39,431 nucleotides of DNA from an uncultured bacterium (GTDB taxonomy: Bacteria; Cyanobacteriota; Vampirovibrionia; Gastranaerophilales; Gastranaerophilaceae): contig USEW01000003.1 of NCBI GenBank assembly GCA_900553845.1, positions 1 to 39,431 on the forward strand, read 5' to 3'. Made by a program: the position numbers and the translations under genes. The notes beneath the pieces are model-generated. The model made no database searches. It was not told the origin of the DNA and was given only the letters and a program-made list of their open reading frames with translations. The number at the start of each line of letters is the position of its first letter. Positions within the stretch are counted from its first letter, which is position 1. Shown one piece after another: positions 25,035-33,254 of the stretch.

Positions 25035-25499
25035 CTATTCTTCTTCCTCTTCCTGGTTGTATTGAGAAGGCAACTCGATTTTAATCCCCATGCTTTCAAG
25101 TTCACGTTTGGCTTTTGTTGCAAAGGGTGTCTGCGCAAAATTCTCAAGAATTATCTGATAACAATCAATTGCCGTTGTGTTTAAACCACGTGCTTTATAT
25201 AGATTTCCGATTTTGTAATATAATTGTGATAAGCTTGGTTCTTGTGATATTAAAAGTTCGTTATCAAGTTTAATTTTTACATCAATCATCTCTTCGTTTT
25301 CCTGCGGAGAAAATAAAGATTTTGCATATACTTTTTTTGTAAGAGTGTCTATTGTTTGGTTTATTTTATCAAATTCATCGGAGGTCATACCTTTTGCGGC
25401 TTTTTTTGAATTCTTTTTAGCTGCTTCAACAGGTTTATCCATTATAAACAATCCAAATACAAATACAAGTGTTAATAATAATGATAATATCTTCTTCAT
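25035..25499 (-). CDS. Secreted TPR-type protein
   Basis: 154 residues. The N-terminal signal peptide is MKKILSLLLTLVFVFGLF, with cleavage likely after VEA near residue 27. After a lysine-rich spacer the domain SQLYYKIGNLYKARGLNTTA, then CYQIILENFAQTPFATKAKREL, is a tetratricopeptide/YbgF-like repeat. The tail is acidic (EEEEE). It is probably periplasmic and serves as a small scaffold. It is two bases upstream of the pilin-S74 gene on the same strand, so the two products may act together, for example in assembly of the surface fibre; that is inference. Confidence 0.75.
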   Translation of the reverse strand: MKKILSLLLTLVFVFGLFIMDKPVEAAKKNSKKAAKGMTSDEFDKINQTIDTLTKKVYAKSLFSPQENEEMIDVKIKLDNELLISQEPSLSQLYYKIGNLYKARGLNTTAIDCYQIILENFAQTPFATKAKRELESMGIKIELPSQYNQEEEEE

Positions 25500-25671
25500 A
25501 ACTTTACTTTATTATACCCGCTTATCTCACTTAAATTATTTAACTATAAAGTTAAGTATAACATAAATAATTATTAAAGTTCTATACTATTTGTATGATA
25601 TCATTTCTTTTATAGTTATGTTATAATTTATCCGACATTTCTTAAAACAAAAGAGTTTTTTATTTTTTATT

Positions 25672-26394
25672 ATGGATATAATGTTAAGTGGCGTCAATAA
25701 ATACACAAATAAATCCTTAATTACGTGTGCAATAACACTTGCCATCCAAACCCTTGGATATAGGACATGTCTTTACAATCCGTTTAATGACCAGTCTTAT
25801 ATAAGAAAACACCGTATTGACGATTCTGACAATATTTTCTATGACAGATATAAAACAAATATTGAATTTGCAAACACATACAAACTAAGTTCGTTTTATG
25901 ACAACCCTATTGATAATAAAAAAAACAAAGACGAAATAAATCTTTCAAGGATTTATTTTCACTATAAAGAATTGCTTGAAAATTATGATGCTGTAGTATC
26001 GGAAGATACCGATACACTTATGACACCCTTAACAGACAAACTTCTTAACTATGAAATAGTTAAAATGCTTGATATTCCTATTGCGCTTATAACCTCACCA
26101 TGTCATGACTGGTTTGAACGCTCTTTGTATGCTATAAATTGTATTCAGAATATGGGATTTACTTTAAGAGGAATAATTATTAATAGATTTCCCCATAACC
26201 CTGACAAAGAAGCTGTTAACCTAAGGAAACATATAGAAATTTATACAAACTGCCCTGTTCTTGGTGTGATTAAAGAATTCAGCAACGATTCTTATCCTTC
26301 AACAAATGAGCTTGCTTATAATATATTGCAAAATATAGACATGTCTAAGCTTCTAGGCAGAAAAATTTATTATCCTAGCTATCTAAATTTTTAA
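25672..26394 (+). CDS. BioD-like P-loop protein with degenerate Walker A
   Basis: A 240-residue protein resembling the dethiobiotin synthetase/AAA_26 group: N-terminal LSGVNKYTNKSLITCAITLA, then YRTCLYNPFND, a mid strand YDAVVSEDT, then IPIALITSP and GIIINRFP, and a terminal NCPVLGVI. The P-loop GxxxxGK[S/T] reads GVNKYTNKS, with the second Gly replaced by Asn; lysine and serine remain. It may bind nucleotide weakly or have another role. No bio genes are near, so biotin synthesis is not implied. Its end overlaps the convergent miaA by 20 bases. Confidence 0.6.
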   Translation: MDIMLSGVNKYTNKSLITCAITLAIQTLGYRTCLYNPFNDQSYIRKHRIDDSDNIFYDRYKTNIEFANTYKLSSFYDNPIDNKKNKDEINLSRIYFHYKELLENYDAVVSEDTDTLMTPLTDKLLNYEIVKMLDIPIALITSPCHDWFERSLYAINCIQNMGFTLRGIIINRFPHNPDKEAVNLRKHIEIYTNCPVLGVIKEFSNDSYPSTNELAYNILQNIDMSKLLGRKIYYPSYLNF

Positions 26395-27295
26395 CAATAC
26401 CTAACACTTTTTCAAATATCTCATCGGATTCCATCTGTTCAATGTCAAACCAAGTTATATTTTGATTTGTTTTCATAAAGCTTAGCTGTCTTTTTGCATA
26501 GTTGCGTGTATGCTGCTTAATTTTTTCGCAGGCTTCTTCAAAAGACGTCTTCTTATTTATATATTCAAGAAGTTCGCTATAACCAATTGTATTTATAAAT
26601 ACGTCTGATTCGTCGTATTTTTTATAATTTGATATAGTTTCCTTAAGCAGCCCGTCATTTATCATGCTGTCAACACGTTTGTTTATACGGTCATACAGAA
26701 AATCACGGTTATTGGCGTCAAGACCAAACCATATTACATCGTCAGGAACATCTGTACGCTGTTTTAATATGTCTTTTAATTTCATGCCAAATTCACGTAT
26801 AAGCTCAAGAGAACGAATAACCTTAACACGGTTATTAACATGAATTTTCTGTGCTGACTCAAAATCAGCTTTAACAAGCATATCATAAAGCTGTAGATCG
26901 GATTTGGAGTTCAAATAATCGCGATAACCCCAGTCAACCTTGCATTGCGGCAATTCATAATCTTCAAGGAGAACTTTATAATAAAGGTAAGAACCTCCAA
27001 CTAGAACGGGTATTTTGCCCTGGTTATGAAGATTTTCAATGATATTACGCGCATGCTCCACAAAGTCGCCTGCCGTGTATTGAAAATGTGGGTCAACAAA
27101 ATTGATAAGATGATGTGTTACTTCATTCAACATCTCTTTATCTGGCTTTGCTGCCGCAATTTCAAAGTTACGGTAAACTAACCGTGAGTCCACGGAAATA
27201 ATCTGAGTATTAAGTTGTTTTGCTAAATCGAATCCGAGCTTACTTTTTCCCGAAGCTGTCGGACCGGTCAATGCTATAATTTTCTTTCTGTTCAT
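26375..27295 (-). CDS. miaA: tRNA dimethylallyltransferase MiaA
   Basis: A 306-residue enzyme that adds a dimethylallyl group to A37 of tRNAs reading codons that start with U. The N-terminal P-loop GPTASGKS (11-18) and SVDSRLVYRNFEIAAAKPD match MiaA, whose consensus is DSmQvYrg...TAKP; Arg stands in place of the usual Met/Gln. HHLINFVDP, GGSYLYYKVLL, FGLDANN and QHTRNYAKRQLSFMK are further family motifs. The start overlaps the end of the upstream membrane-protein gene by 56 bases, and no own ribosome site is visible, so it is probably translated by coupling. Confidence 0.94.
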   Translation of the reverse strand: MNRKKIIALTGPTASGKSKLGFDLAKQLNTQIISVDSRLVYRNFEIAAAKPDKEMLNEVTHHLINFVDPHFQYTAGDFVEHARNIIENLHNQGKIPVLVGGSYLYYKVLLEDYELPQCKVDWGYRDYLNSKSDLQLYDMLVKADFESAQKIHVNNRVKVIRSLELIREFGMKLKDILKQRTDVPDDVIWFGLDANNRDFLYDRINKRVDSMINDGLLKETISNYKKYDESDVFINTIGYSELLEYINKKTSFEEACEKIKQHTRNYAKRQLSFMKTNQNITWFDIEQMESDEIFEKVLGIVKNLDS

Positions 27296-28097
27296 AAGTA
27301 TAAAATAATATTATTATCCAGTACGCTGCAAAATATACAATTATCAATAAACTTGCTGTCGATAGCAAGAAATTTGACGCAAAAATGCTATTTATAACCG
27401 AAAGTATTGTTTTTGACAAAATGTAAAATAAAAACAATACTAAGGTTAATTTTATATTACGAAATGTAAAGATAAAACCTTCAAAAAATGCTTTTAAACA
27501 ATTTTTTGTTTTATTAAATAATGCCGGGTAATAAAACATGGTTGAGTATGAATAAAATAGATATGATGACATAAATAAGAAACTCCAAGCTGATAATTGC
27601 ATCATTTGACTCTGATTAAGTGTGCTTATTATATTATTTGCTTCAACAGGGTTTGTTGAAATAAGTTTAAGCTGACTGTATGTAATCGGGAATCCTCCGA
27701 TTAAATGATTTCCAATTATATATATACCGTACATAAACAGGGATAATATAATTATATACAAAATCAAAGCAAATGCAATAGGTATAAAATACTCGCCAAC
27801 TCCTGAGAAAAATAATTTCAAATTATCAAATGCATAGTCTTTTTGAGGATTTATTCCATTTTCTTTTATATGGTTATAATCTTCAACGGCATTTTTAGCC
27901 ATATAAAACCATCCTGCGAAAAAACATACGGTAAGCAGAAACCCTGTAATAATAAACACAAGGAATATCGATTTTGACGGAGCGCTTTGACTTCTTGTCA
28001 TGCTAATAGAGATAAAGTATAGATAAAGTATAAACGGCACCGTCAACAACGAATGCAATTTTAAGACTTTCCACGAATCTTTATATATGTTTTTCAT
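27240..28097 (-). CDS. Integral membrane protein, about six helices
   Basis: 285 residues with hydrophobic helices at about 15-33, 43-66, 100-128, 165-188, 205-230 and 240-268. The N-terminus MKNIYKDSWKVLKLH is cytoplasmic-looking and amphipathic; the short tail is polar. The layout resembles uncharacterised DUF975/DUF4013-like membrane proteins, but I cannot assign a family. It lies upstream of and overlapping miaA on the minus strand, and is divergent from rpsE over 188 bases. Confidence 0.7.
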   Translation of the reverse strand: MKNIYKDSWKVLKLHSLLTVPFILYLYFISISMTRSQSAPSKSIFLVFIITGFLLTVCFFAGWFYMAKNAVEDYNHIKENGINPQKDYAFDNLKLFFSGVGEYFIPIAFALILYIIILSLFMYGIYIIGNHLIGGFPITYSQLKLISTNPVEANNIISTLNQSQMMQLSAWSFLFMSSYLFYSYSTMFYYPALFNKTKNCLKAFFEGFIFTFRNIKLTLVLFLFYILSKTILSVINSIFASNFLLSTASLLIIVYFAAYWIIILFYTYEQKENYSIDRSDSFGKK

Positions 28098-28225
28098 AAA
28101 AATAATTATACCATAAATTTGTATATTGCCAAATAGAATTTATTATAATATAATAAATAATGTCAGAAATTTGAATCCCAACATCAACAAATACATTTTA
28201 ATATCCGTTCTAGCCAGACGGGTAG

Positions 28226-28254
28226 TTGTACTTTATGTATTTGACGTGTAAAAT
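28226..28254 (+). promoter_or_regulatory. Promoter of rpsE-rpmD-rplO-secY
   Basis: TTGTAC, a 17-base spacer and TAAAAT, about 32 bases before the rpsE GTG. This supports independent transcription of this ribosomal block, whose usual upstream genes are missing. Confidence 0.6.
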
Positions 28255-28285
28255 AGAGTAATTTAAAAGGAAGGTATTTTAAATC

Positions 28286-28969
28286 GTGGAAGACAATAAA
28301 GAAATAATGGAAGCTGCAATAAGCGAAGAAGAAGAAAAAGTTGAAGAAACATCATCAGGCGAAATAGAAGTTACTGCAGATGTTGAAGCAATAGCTATGG
28401 AAGCTGAATCAAAAGGTAAATCAAGAAAAAATCGTGAAAATAAAGGGCGTAACCGTCGTCGCAATGAAGAACGCGATGCAGAAGCTGCTCAAAGTGAATG
28501 GCAGGAACGTGTTATACAAATTCGGCGCGTAACAAAAGTTGTAAAAGGTGGTAAAAAATTAAGCTTTCGTGCAATAGTTATAGTCGGCAATCAGAAAGGT
28601 CAGGTTGGTGTAGGCTGTGCTAAAGCAAGTGAAGTAATAATAGCAATACAAAAAGCAGTGGCAGACGGTCGTAAAAATTTAATAAACGTGCCTATATTTA
28701 AAACAACAATTCCTCATCCTATTCAAGGTCGAAGCGGAGCCGGTTCTGTTATGCTGCGTCCTGCATCAGAAGGTACAGGAGTTATAGCAGGTGGTGCTGT
28801 CCGTGCTGTGTTGGAATTAGCAGGTATTGAAAACATATTAAGTAAATCTTTAGGTTCAAAATCGCCGTTAAATGCAGCAAATGCAACAATGAATGCTTTA
28901 AAATCTTTAAGACTGTTTAGTGATGCTGCAAAAACACGCGGCTTGAGTGTAATGGAAATGTTGAGCTAA
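28286..28969 (+). CDS. rpsE: 30S ribosomal protein S5 with acidic/basic N-terminal extension
   Basis: The core (about 73-227) is S5: WQERVIQIRRVTKVVKGGKK, GNQKGQVGVGCAKASEV, TIPHPIQGRSGAGSVML, GTGVIAGGAVRAVLELAG. Total length is 227 against the common 165-175. The extra 60 or so residues are first acidic (EEEEKVEETSSGEIEV), then strongly basic (KGKSRKNRENKGRNRRRN), resembling the tails seen in some cyanobacterial and related ribosomal proteins. The start is GTG at 28286, with AAAGGAAGG twelve bases upstream. An ATG eight codons in is an alternative. rplR, which normally precedes rpsE, is not here. Confidence 0.96.
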   Translation: MEDNKEIMEAAISEEEEKVEETSSGEIEVTADVEAIAMEAESKGKSRKNRENKGRNRRRNEERDAEAAQSEWQERVIQIRRVTKVVKGGKKLSFRAIVIVGNQKGQVGVGCAKASEVIIAIQKAVADGRKNLINVPIFKTTIPHPIQGRSGAGSVMLRPASEGTGVIAGGAVRAVLELAGIENILSKSLGSKSPLNAANATMNALKSLRLFSDAAKTRGLSVMEMLS

Positions 28970-28988
28970 TTGAAAAGGAGAAAATGTA

Positions 28989-29186
28989 ATGACAAATGAA
29001 CAACAAACAAGCAAAGTTAAAATAACATTGAAAAAGAGCCTTATTGGTTCAACAGAAGCACAGGTACGTGTTGCGCGCGCTCTTGGTTTAAAGAAGACTA
29101 ACCAAACAGTTGAGCACTATAAAAATCCAACAATTATGGGAATGATAAACAAAATTTCACATTTGTTGGAAGTAACTGAATTATAA
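28989..29186 (+). CDS. rpmD: 50S ribosomal protein L30
   Basis: 65 residues matching L30: KVKITLKKSLIGSTEAQVRV, ALGLKKTNQTVEH, NPTIMGMINKISHLLEV. AAAAGGAGAAAA precedes the ATG. It sits between rpsE and rplO, the standard order. Confidence 0.96.
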   Translation: MTNEQQTSKVKITLKKSLIGSTEAQVRVARALGLKKTNQTVEHYKNPTIMGMINKISHLLEVTEL

Positions 29187-29213
29187 TTTTTTTGTTAGAA
29201 AGGTAAAATAAAA

Positions 29214-29669
29214 ATGACAACAGATAGTATAAAAATAGAAGATTTGAGACCTCAAGAAGGTTCAACACATAAAATCAAACGTGTAGGTCGCGGCCGTTCG
29301 TCAGGACATGGTAAAACATCATCCCGCGGACATAATGGTGAAGGACAACGCTCAGGCAGAAGCCAAAAAAGAGGATTTGAAGGCGGACAAATGCCATCAT
29401 ATCGTCAGTTTCCAAAACTTAAAGGGTTTACAAACTTTAATGCACTTGTTTCAGGTGAAATTAATGTAGGTGATTTGAATGATATAAATGAATCTGAAAT
29501 AACTTTGGAGGTTTTAATTGCATTAAAGAAAGTTCGTCCAAATTGTGAAGTGTTGCGTGTTCTTGGAAATGGCGAGTTAAATAAAGCTGTAACTGTTAAA
29601 GCAGCGCATTTTACAAAAAGTGCAAAAGAAAAAATAGAAAAAGCAAATGGAAAAGCGGAGTTAATATAA
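29214..29669 (+). CDS. rplO: 50S ribosomal protein L15
   Basis: 151 residues. The glycine-rich N-terminus (RVGRGRSSGHGKTSSRGHNG, QRSGR, KRGFEGGQMPSYRQFPK) that threads into 23S rRNA is typical of L15. The C-terminal globular part ends VTVKAAHFTKSAKEKIEKA. AGAAAGG lies before the ATG. secY follows after four bases. Confidence 0.96.
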   Translation: MTTDSIKIEDLRPQEGSTHKIKRVGRGRSSGHGKTSSRGHNGEGQRSGRSQKRGFEGGQMPSYRQFPKLKGFTNFNALVSGEINVGDLNDINESEITLEVLIALKKVRPNCEVLRVLGNGELNKAVTVKAAHFTKSAKEKIEKANGKAELI

Positions 29670-29673
29670 AACT

Positions 29674-31017
29674 ATGCAAATGGGCAAAATGAAACCTCCT
29701 ACAATGGAGGATATTGTATCGATGTTTCAGGCATCGGGGCTTAAGACCAAACTTATTTTTACCTTTGCTATGATTGCTGTATTTAGATTTTGCGCACAGA
29801 TTCCATTATTTGGTATTAATAACGAAGTATTTGCAAATATAGCTTCAGGCAATAATATAATAGGTTTCCTTGATTTATTTTCAGGCGGCGCATTAGGAAA
29901 TGTTTCAATAATCGCGCTAGGCATCGGGCCTTTTATCACAGCATCTATTATAATGCAATTGTTGGCTGTAATAATCCCAAGCCTTGAACAGTTGCAAAAG
30001 GAAGAAGGGGAAGCAGGAAGACGTAAAATATCACAATATACACGTTTATTCACAGTTGTTATAGCTGCGTTTCAGTCTTTTGTCTTCCTTGCGTTTTTAA
30101 CAAGTCAGGCAAGTGCAGCAATATTGCCAGGAATCAATAAAGGAATGTTCTTCTTTGGTTCAATGCTTATTTTAACTGCAGGTGCTGTTTTTGTAATGTG
30201 GTTAGCTGAATTGATAACTGAAAAAGGCATTGGTAATGGTGGCTCGCTGCTTATTTTCTGCGGGATACTAGCAGGAATTCCAGTTTATGCAAGCCGGACT
30301 TCACAGCTTGTGGCTTACGACCCTAAAATGCAGTTGGGGCTTGTTGTTTTGCTTGCTATATTCTTTGCTACTATGGTGCTTATTGTTATTATGCAGGAAG
30401 CCATACGTAAAGTAATTATTGTAAATCCTAAACGTCAGGTTGGTAATAAAATTTATGGAGGAATAAGTACTTTTATTCCCTTTAAATTAAATCCCGGTGG
30501 TGTTATGCCGATTATATTTGCGGTTGCTATTCTTTTATTTCCATCAACAATTTTAAGTCTTGCAAATAGTATTCATGTTCAGTCGCAGACTTTAAAAACA
30601 ATTGTGACTAAACTCACATTGTTCTTTAGTCCCCAGGGAATTTCATATTATATTATATACTTTGTGCTTATTGTTGCATTGACTTTCTTCTATGCTTCAA
30701 TTATGCCAAATATGCAGCCAAAAGAAATAGCAACTAATCTTAAAAAATACGGCTCATCAATTCCGGGAATTAAACCCGGTCGTCCTACCGCAGAAGCGTT
30801 GGATAAAATATTATCACGCACAACATTTATTGGTGCTATGGGGCTTGGTATAGTTGCTTTAATTCCCTCAGTTGCAAGTTATATTACTAATATAACTACT
30901 TTGCAAGGGATTGGCGCTACTTCATTAATAATCATGGTGGGCGTTGCTTTGGATTTTATTAATCAAATAAAAACTCACTTACTTGCACGTAATTATGATA
31001 GCTTTTTGAAAGACTAA
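29674..31017 (+). CDS. secY: Preprotein translocase subunit SecY
   Basis: 447 residues, ten membrane helices, the channel of the Sec translocon. FRFCAQIPLFGIN opens helix 1; then come the plug region with LFSGGALGN, the GIGPFITASIIMQLL signature, EGEAGRRKISQYTR, ITEKGIGNGGSLLIF, NPKRQVGNKIYGG, LNPGGVMPIIFA and KYGSSIPGIKPGRPT in the last cytoplasmic loop that contacts SecA. adk, map and infA, which often follow, are missing; transcription stops at the large hairpin directly downstream. Confidence 0.97.
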   Translation: MQMGKMKPPTMEDIVSMFQASGLKTKLIFTFAMIAVFRFCAQIPLFGINNEVFANIASGNNIIGFLDLFSGGALGNVSIIALGIGPFITASIIMQLLAVIIPSLEQLQKEEGEAGRRKISQYTRLFTVVIAAFQSFVFLAFLTSQASAAILPGINKGMFFFGSMLILTAGAVFVMWLAELITEKGIGNGGSLLIFCGILAGIPVYASRTSQLVAYDPKMQLGLVVLLAIFFATMVLIVIMQEAIRKVIIVNPKRQVGNKIYGGISTFIPFKLNPGGVMPIIFAVAILLFPSTILSLANSIHVQSQTLKTIVTKLTLFFSPQGISYYIIYFVLIVALTFFYASIMPNMQPKEIATNLKKYGSSIPGIKPGRPTAEALDKILSRTTFIGAMGLGIVALIPSVASYITNITTLQGIGATSLIIMVGVALDFINQIKTHLLARNYDSFLKD

Positions 31018-31025
31018 TTAGTATT

Positions 31026-31089
31026 AAATAAAACAAACAAGCCGCGCGAAAAGATTATTTCCTTTTCGCGCGGCTTGTTTGTTTTATTT
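31026..31089. terminator. Bidirectional terminator between secY and fliI, 28-bp stem
   Basis: A perfect 28-base-pair inverted repeat with an 8-base loop. The GC-rich core is GCCGCGCGAAAAG; the outer part is A/T tracts that give a T run on both strands. It serves the convergent secY and fliF-fliI units. Confidence 0.9.
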
Positions 31090-31150
31090 ATCTATTTAAA
31101 AAAATAAGTAATTAATTAAAACTTAAGCTTCATATATATATAAATGCAAA

Positions 31151-32482
31151 CTACGCCTTTAAAGCCAGTTTATTAAGTTGGTTTAAGGCCTCGTTAAAAT
31201 CTATTTTGTCATTTATGCTTTGAGTTAAAAACGCATTTATTTCACCCATTAGTGCAATAGCCTTATCAACATTGCGGTCTGTGCCTTTTACATATGCACC
31301 TATATTTATTAAATCTTCATTTTTGCGATATAAAGCAAGAAGTGTACGGATTTTTGAAGCGGCAAGTTTATGATTTGTGTCAACAACGTCATTCATAACA
31401 CGGGAGACACTTTGCAGGATATCAATTGCAGGATAGTGGTTTTTATGGGCTAAATCACGAGACAGCATAATATGACCATCTAAAATACTACGGACAGTGT
31501 CCGATATTGGTTCGTTAAAATCGTCACCTTCAACTAAAACTGTGTATAATCCGGTAATCGTTCCTTTGTCGTTGCTTCCTGCGCGTTCTAAAAGTTTTGG
31601 CATTAGTGCAAATACTGATGGAGTATATCCCCTTGTAGCCGGCGGTTCACCAACAGCCAAGCCAACTTCACGTTGAGCCATTGCTATACGAGTTACTGAA
31701 TCAAGCATAAATAAGACATCATATCCTTCATCACGAAAATATTCAGCTATTGTTGTCGCTACAAATCCTGCCTTTATCTTTACCAATGATGGCTGGTCCG
31801 ATGTTGCAACAACCACAATAGAACGTTTTAAACCTTCTTCTCCTAATGTTGATTCAATAAACTCTCGAACCTCACGCCCACGCTCACCAATTAATGCTAT
31901 TACATTTATATCAGCTTTTGTATTTTTTGCCATCATACCAAGTGTTGTACTTTTGCCCACACCTGAACCGGCAAATACTCCCAAACGCTGACCTTTGCCA
32001 ACTGTTGTAAACATATCAATTGAGCGTATTCCAAGACTTAACGGCTCACGGATAAGCTTCCTTTTAAGCGGGTTTATTACATTCGCCTGGGTTGAATACA
32101 AACGACCCGTGTTTATTTCACCTAAATTATCAATAGGGTTACCCAAACCATCAAGCACTCTTCCTACAAGTTCTTTGCCAACTTTTATTTTCATTGGCGC
32201 TTTTGTGTTTGTTACAGAATCTCCAGGTTTCAATCCGTCCATTTGACAAAGAGGCATAAGAAGTATTTTATTATCACGAAAGCCAACAACTTCTGCATTT
32301 ACGACACCACAAGATGACGTTTTTATATGACATAAATCTCCAATGCATGATTTTGGACCGTCTGCTTCAATTATTAATCCAATAATTTCGCAGACTTTGC
32401 CAATTTCGCAAAATACGTTTTCATTTTTAACTATTTCTTTATATTTATCAAGTTTTAAACCCATAAGCTTACTCGTTATCAA
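31151..32482 (-). CDS. fliI: Flagellum-specific ATPase FliI
   Basis: A 443-residue F1-beta-like ATPase that powers export of flagellar subunits. Walker A is AGSGVGKST (171-179), followed by ALIGERGREVREF, the Walker B strand YDVLFMLDSVTRIAMAQRE, and GEPPATRGYTPSVFA with the DGHIMLSRDLA motif. Its start overlaps the end of fliH by 14 bases. It is the last gene of fliF-fliG-fliH-fliI; the chaperone gene fliJ, which usually comes next, is absent. GYTPSVF and the presence of motAB favour flagellar FliI rather than an injectisome ATPase. Confidence 0.95.
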   Translation of the reverse strand: MITSKLMGLKLDKYKEIVKNENVFCEIGKVCEIIGLIIEADGPKSCIGDLCHIKTSSCGVVNAEVVGFRDNKILLMPLCQMDGLKPGDSVTNTKAPMKIKVGKELVGRVLDGLGNPIDNLGEINTGRLYSTQANVINPLKRKLIREPLSLGIRSIDMFTTVGKGQRLGVFAGSGVGKSTTLGMMAKNTKADINVIALIGERGREVREFIESTLGEEGLKRSIVVVATSDQPSLVKIKAGFVATTIAEYFRDEGYDVLFMLDSVTRIAMAQREVGLAVGEPPATRGYTPSVFALMPKLLERAGSNDKGTITGLYTVLVEGDDFNEPISDTVRSILDGHIMLSRDLAHKNHYPAIDILQSVSRVMNDVVDTNHKLAASKIRTLLALYRKNEDLINIGAYVKGTDRNVDKAIALMGEINAFLTQSINDKIDFNEALNQLNKLALKA

Positions 32483-33254
32483 AATCGTTTATTATGTCTT
32501 CATCTGATGTGCTTTTTAACTCGTTAAACAATTTGTCCGTTATTTCACTAATGCAGGAGCCCAAAGTTGCATCAATACGACTTGACAATGACTCAATAAT
32601 AACACCGTCACTAGATACATTATTGTCTTCAATTATGCTTATACTTTTTAATTTAGGTATTTCATTTTGTATCCGTTCGCTTATTGAAATAAGCTTTTCA
32701 TACATCTTTGGATTTGTAATGATTTTTATTGTTTCATCTTCGCAATTAAGTTTTAAGCTTGCTTCATTTATTATATTTAAAAGGGTATCTGCATTTTCTT
32801 CTAAATTTTTTTTTATTATTTTTTCCGATATAAGCACAACAAGCTTTAAAACATCATTATATGAGGAACGAATTATTTTTTTCTTAATATCAAAAGTGCT
32901 TTTAGCAAAATTGTCGACATTTATTATTTTTTCCTCAAGCTCTTTTGTGACTTGTTCAAATGCTTGAATTTTACCCTCTTCAAAACCTTTTTTTGAACCT
33001 TCTTCAAATGCTTTTTTTATAATAAGTTCAGCTTGACTATTTGCATCATTTTTAGCTTTTTCAATTATTGTGTTAGCTTCATCTTTTGCTTCATTTAAAG
33101 TTTTATTAGCTTCATCTATAATTTGCTTAGCTTTAGCTTTAGCCTCATCTAAAATAAGTTTTTGTTTATTATAAATTTCATTTAAACTTTTTTCATTAGA
33201 ATTGAGGACATAATCGTCGCCTATATGAATTTTATCGCTTTTTATCCTACTCAA
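32469..33254 (-). CDS. fliH: Flagellar export stator-like protein FliH
   Basis: 261 residues. An N-terminal polar part is followed by a long alanine/glutamate/lysine coiled coil (about 25-115: LDEAKAKAKQIIDEANKTL, then FEEGSKKGFEEGKIQAFEQ) and a C-terminal globular FliH/HrpE-type domain (about 125-255) ending in an acidic tail. FliH tethers and regulates FliI. Sequence conservation is low in this family, so the call leans on build and on its place between fliG and fliI. It overlaps both neighbours (8 and 14 bases). Confidence 0.88.
   Translation of the reverse strand: MSRIKSDKIHIGDDYVLNSNEKSLNEIYNKQKLILDEAKAKAKQIIDEANKTLNEAKDEANTIIEKAKNDANSQAELIIKKAFEEGSKKGFEEGKIQAFEQVTKELEEKIINVDNFAKSTFDIKKKIIRSSYNDVLKLVVLISEKIIKKNLEENADTLLNIINEASLKLNCEDETIKIITNPKMYEKLISISERIQNEIPKLKSISIIEDNNVSSDGVIIESLSSRIDATLGSCISEITDKLFNELKSTSDEDIINDFDNE

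Noticed and set aside
32494..32967. 157-residue plus-strand ORF
   Set aside because: It is antisense to fliH, whose coiled coil and operon position are clear.
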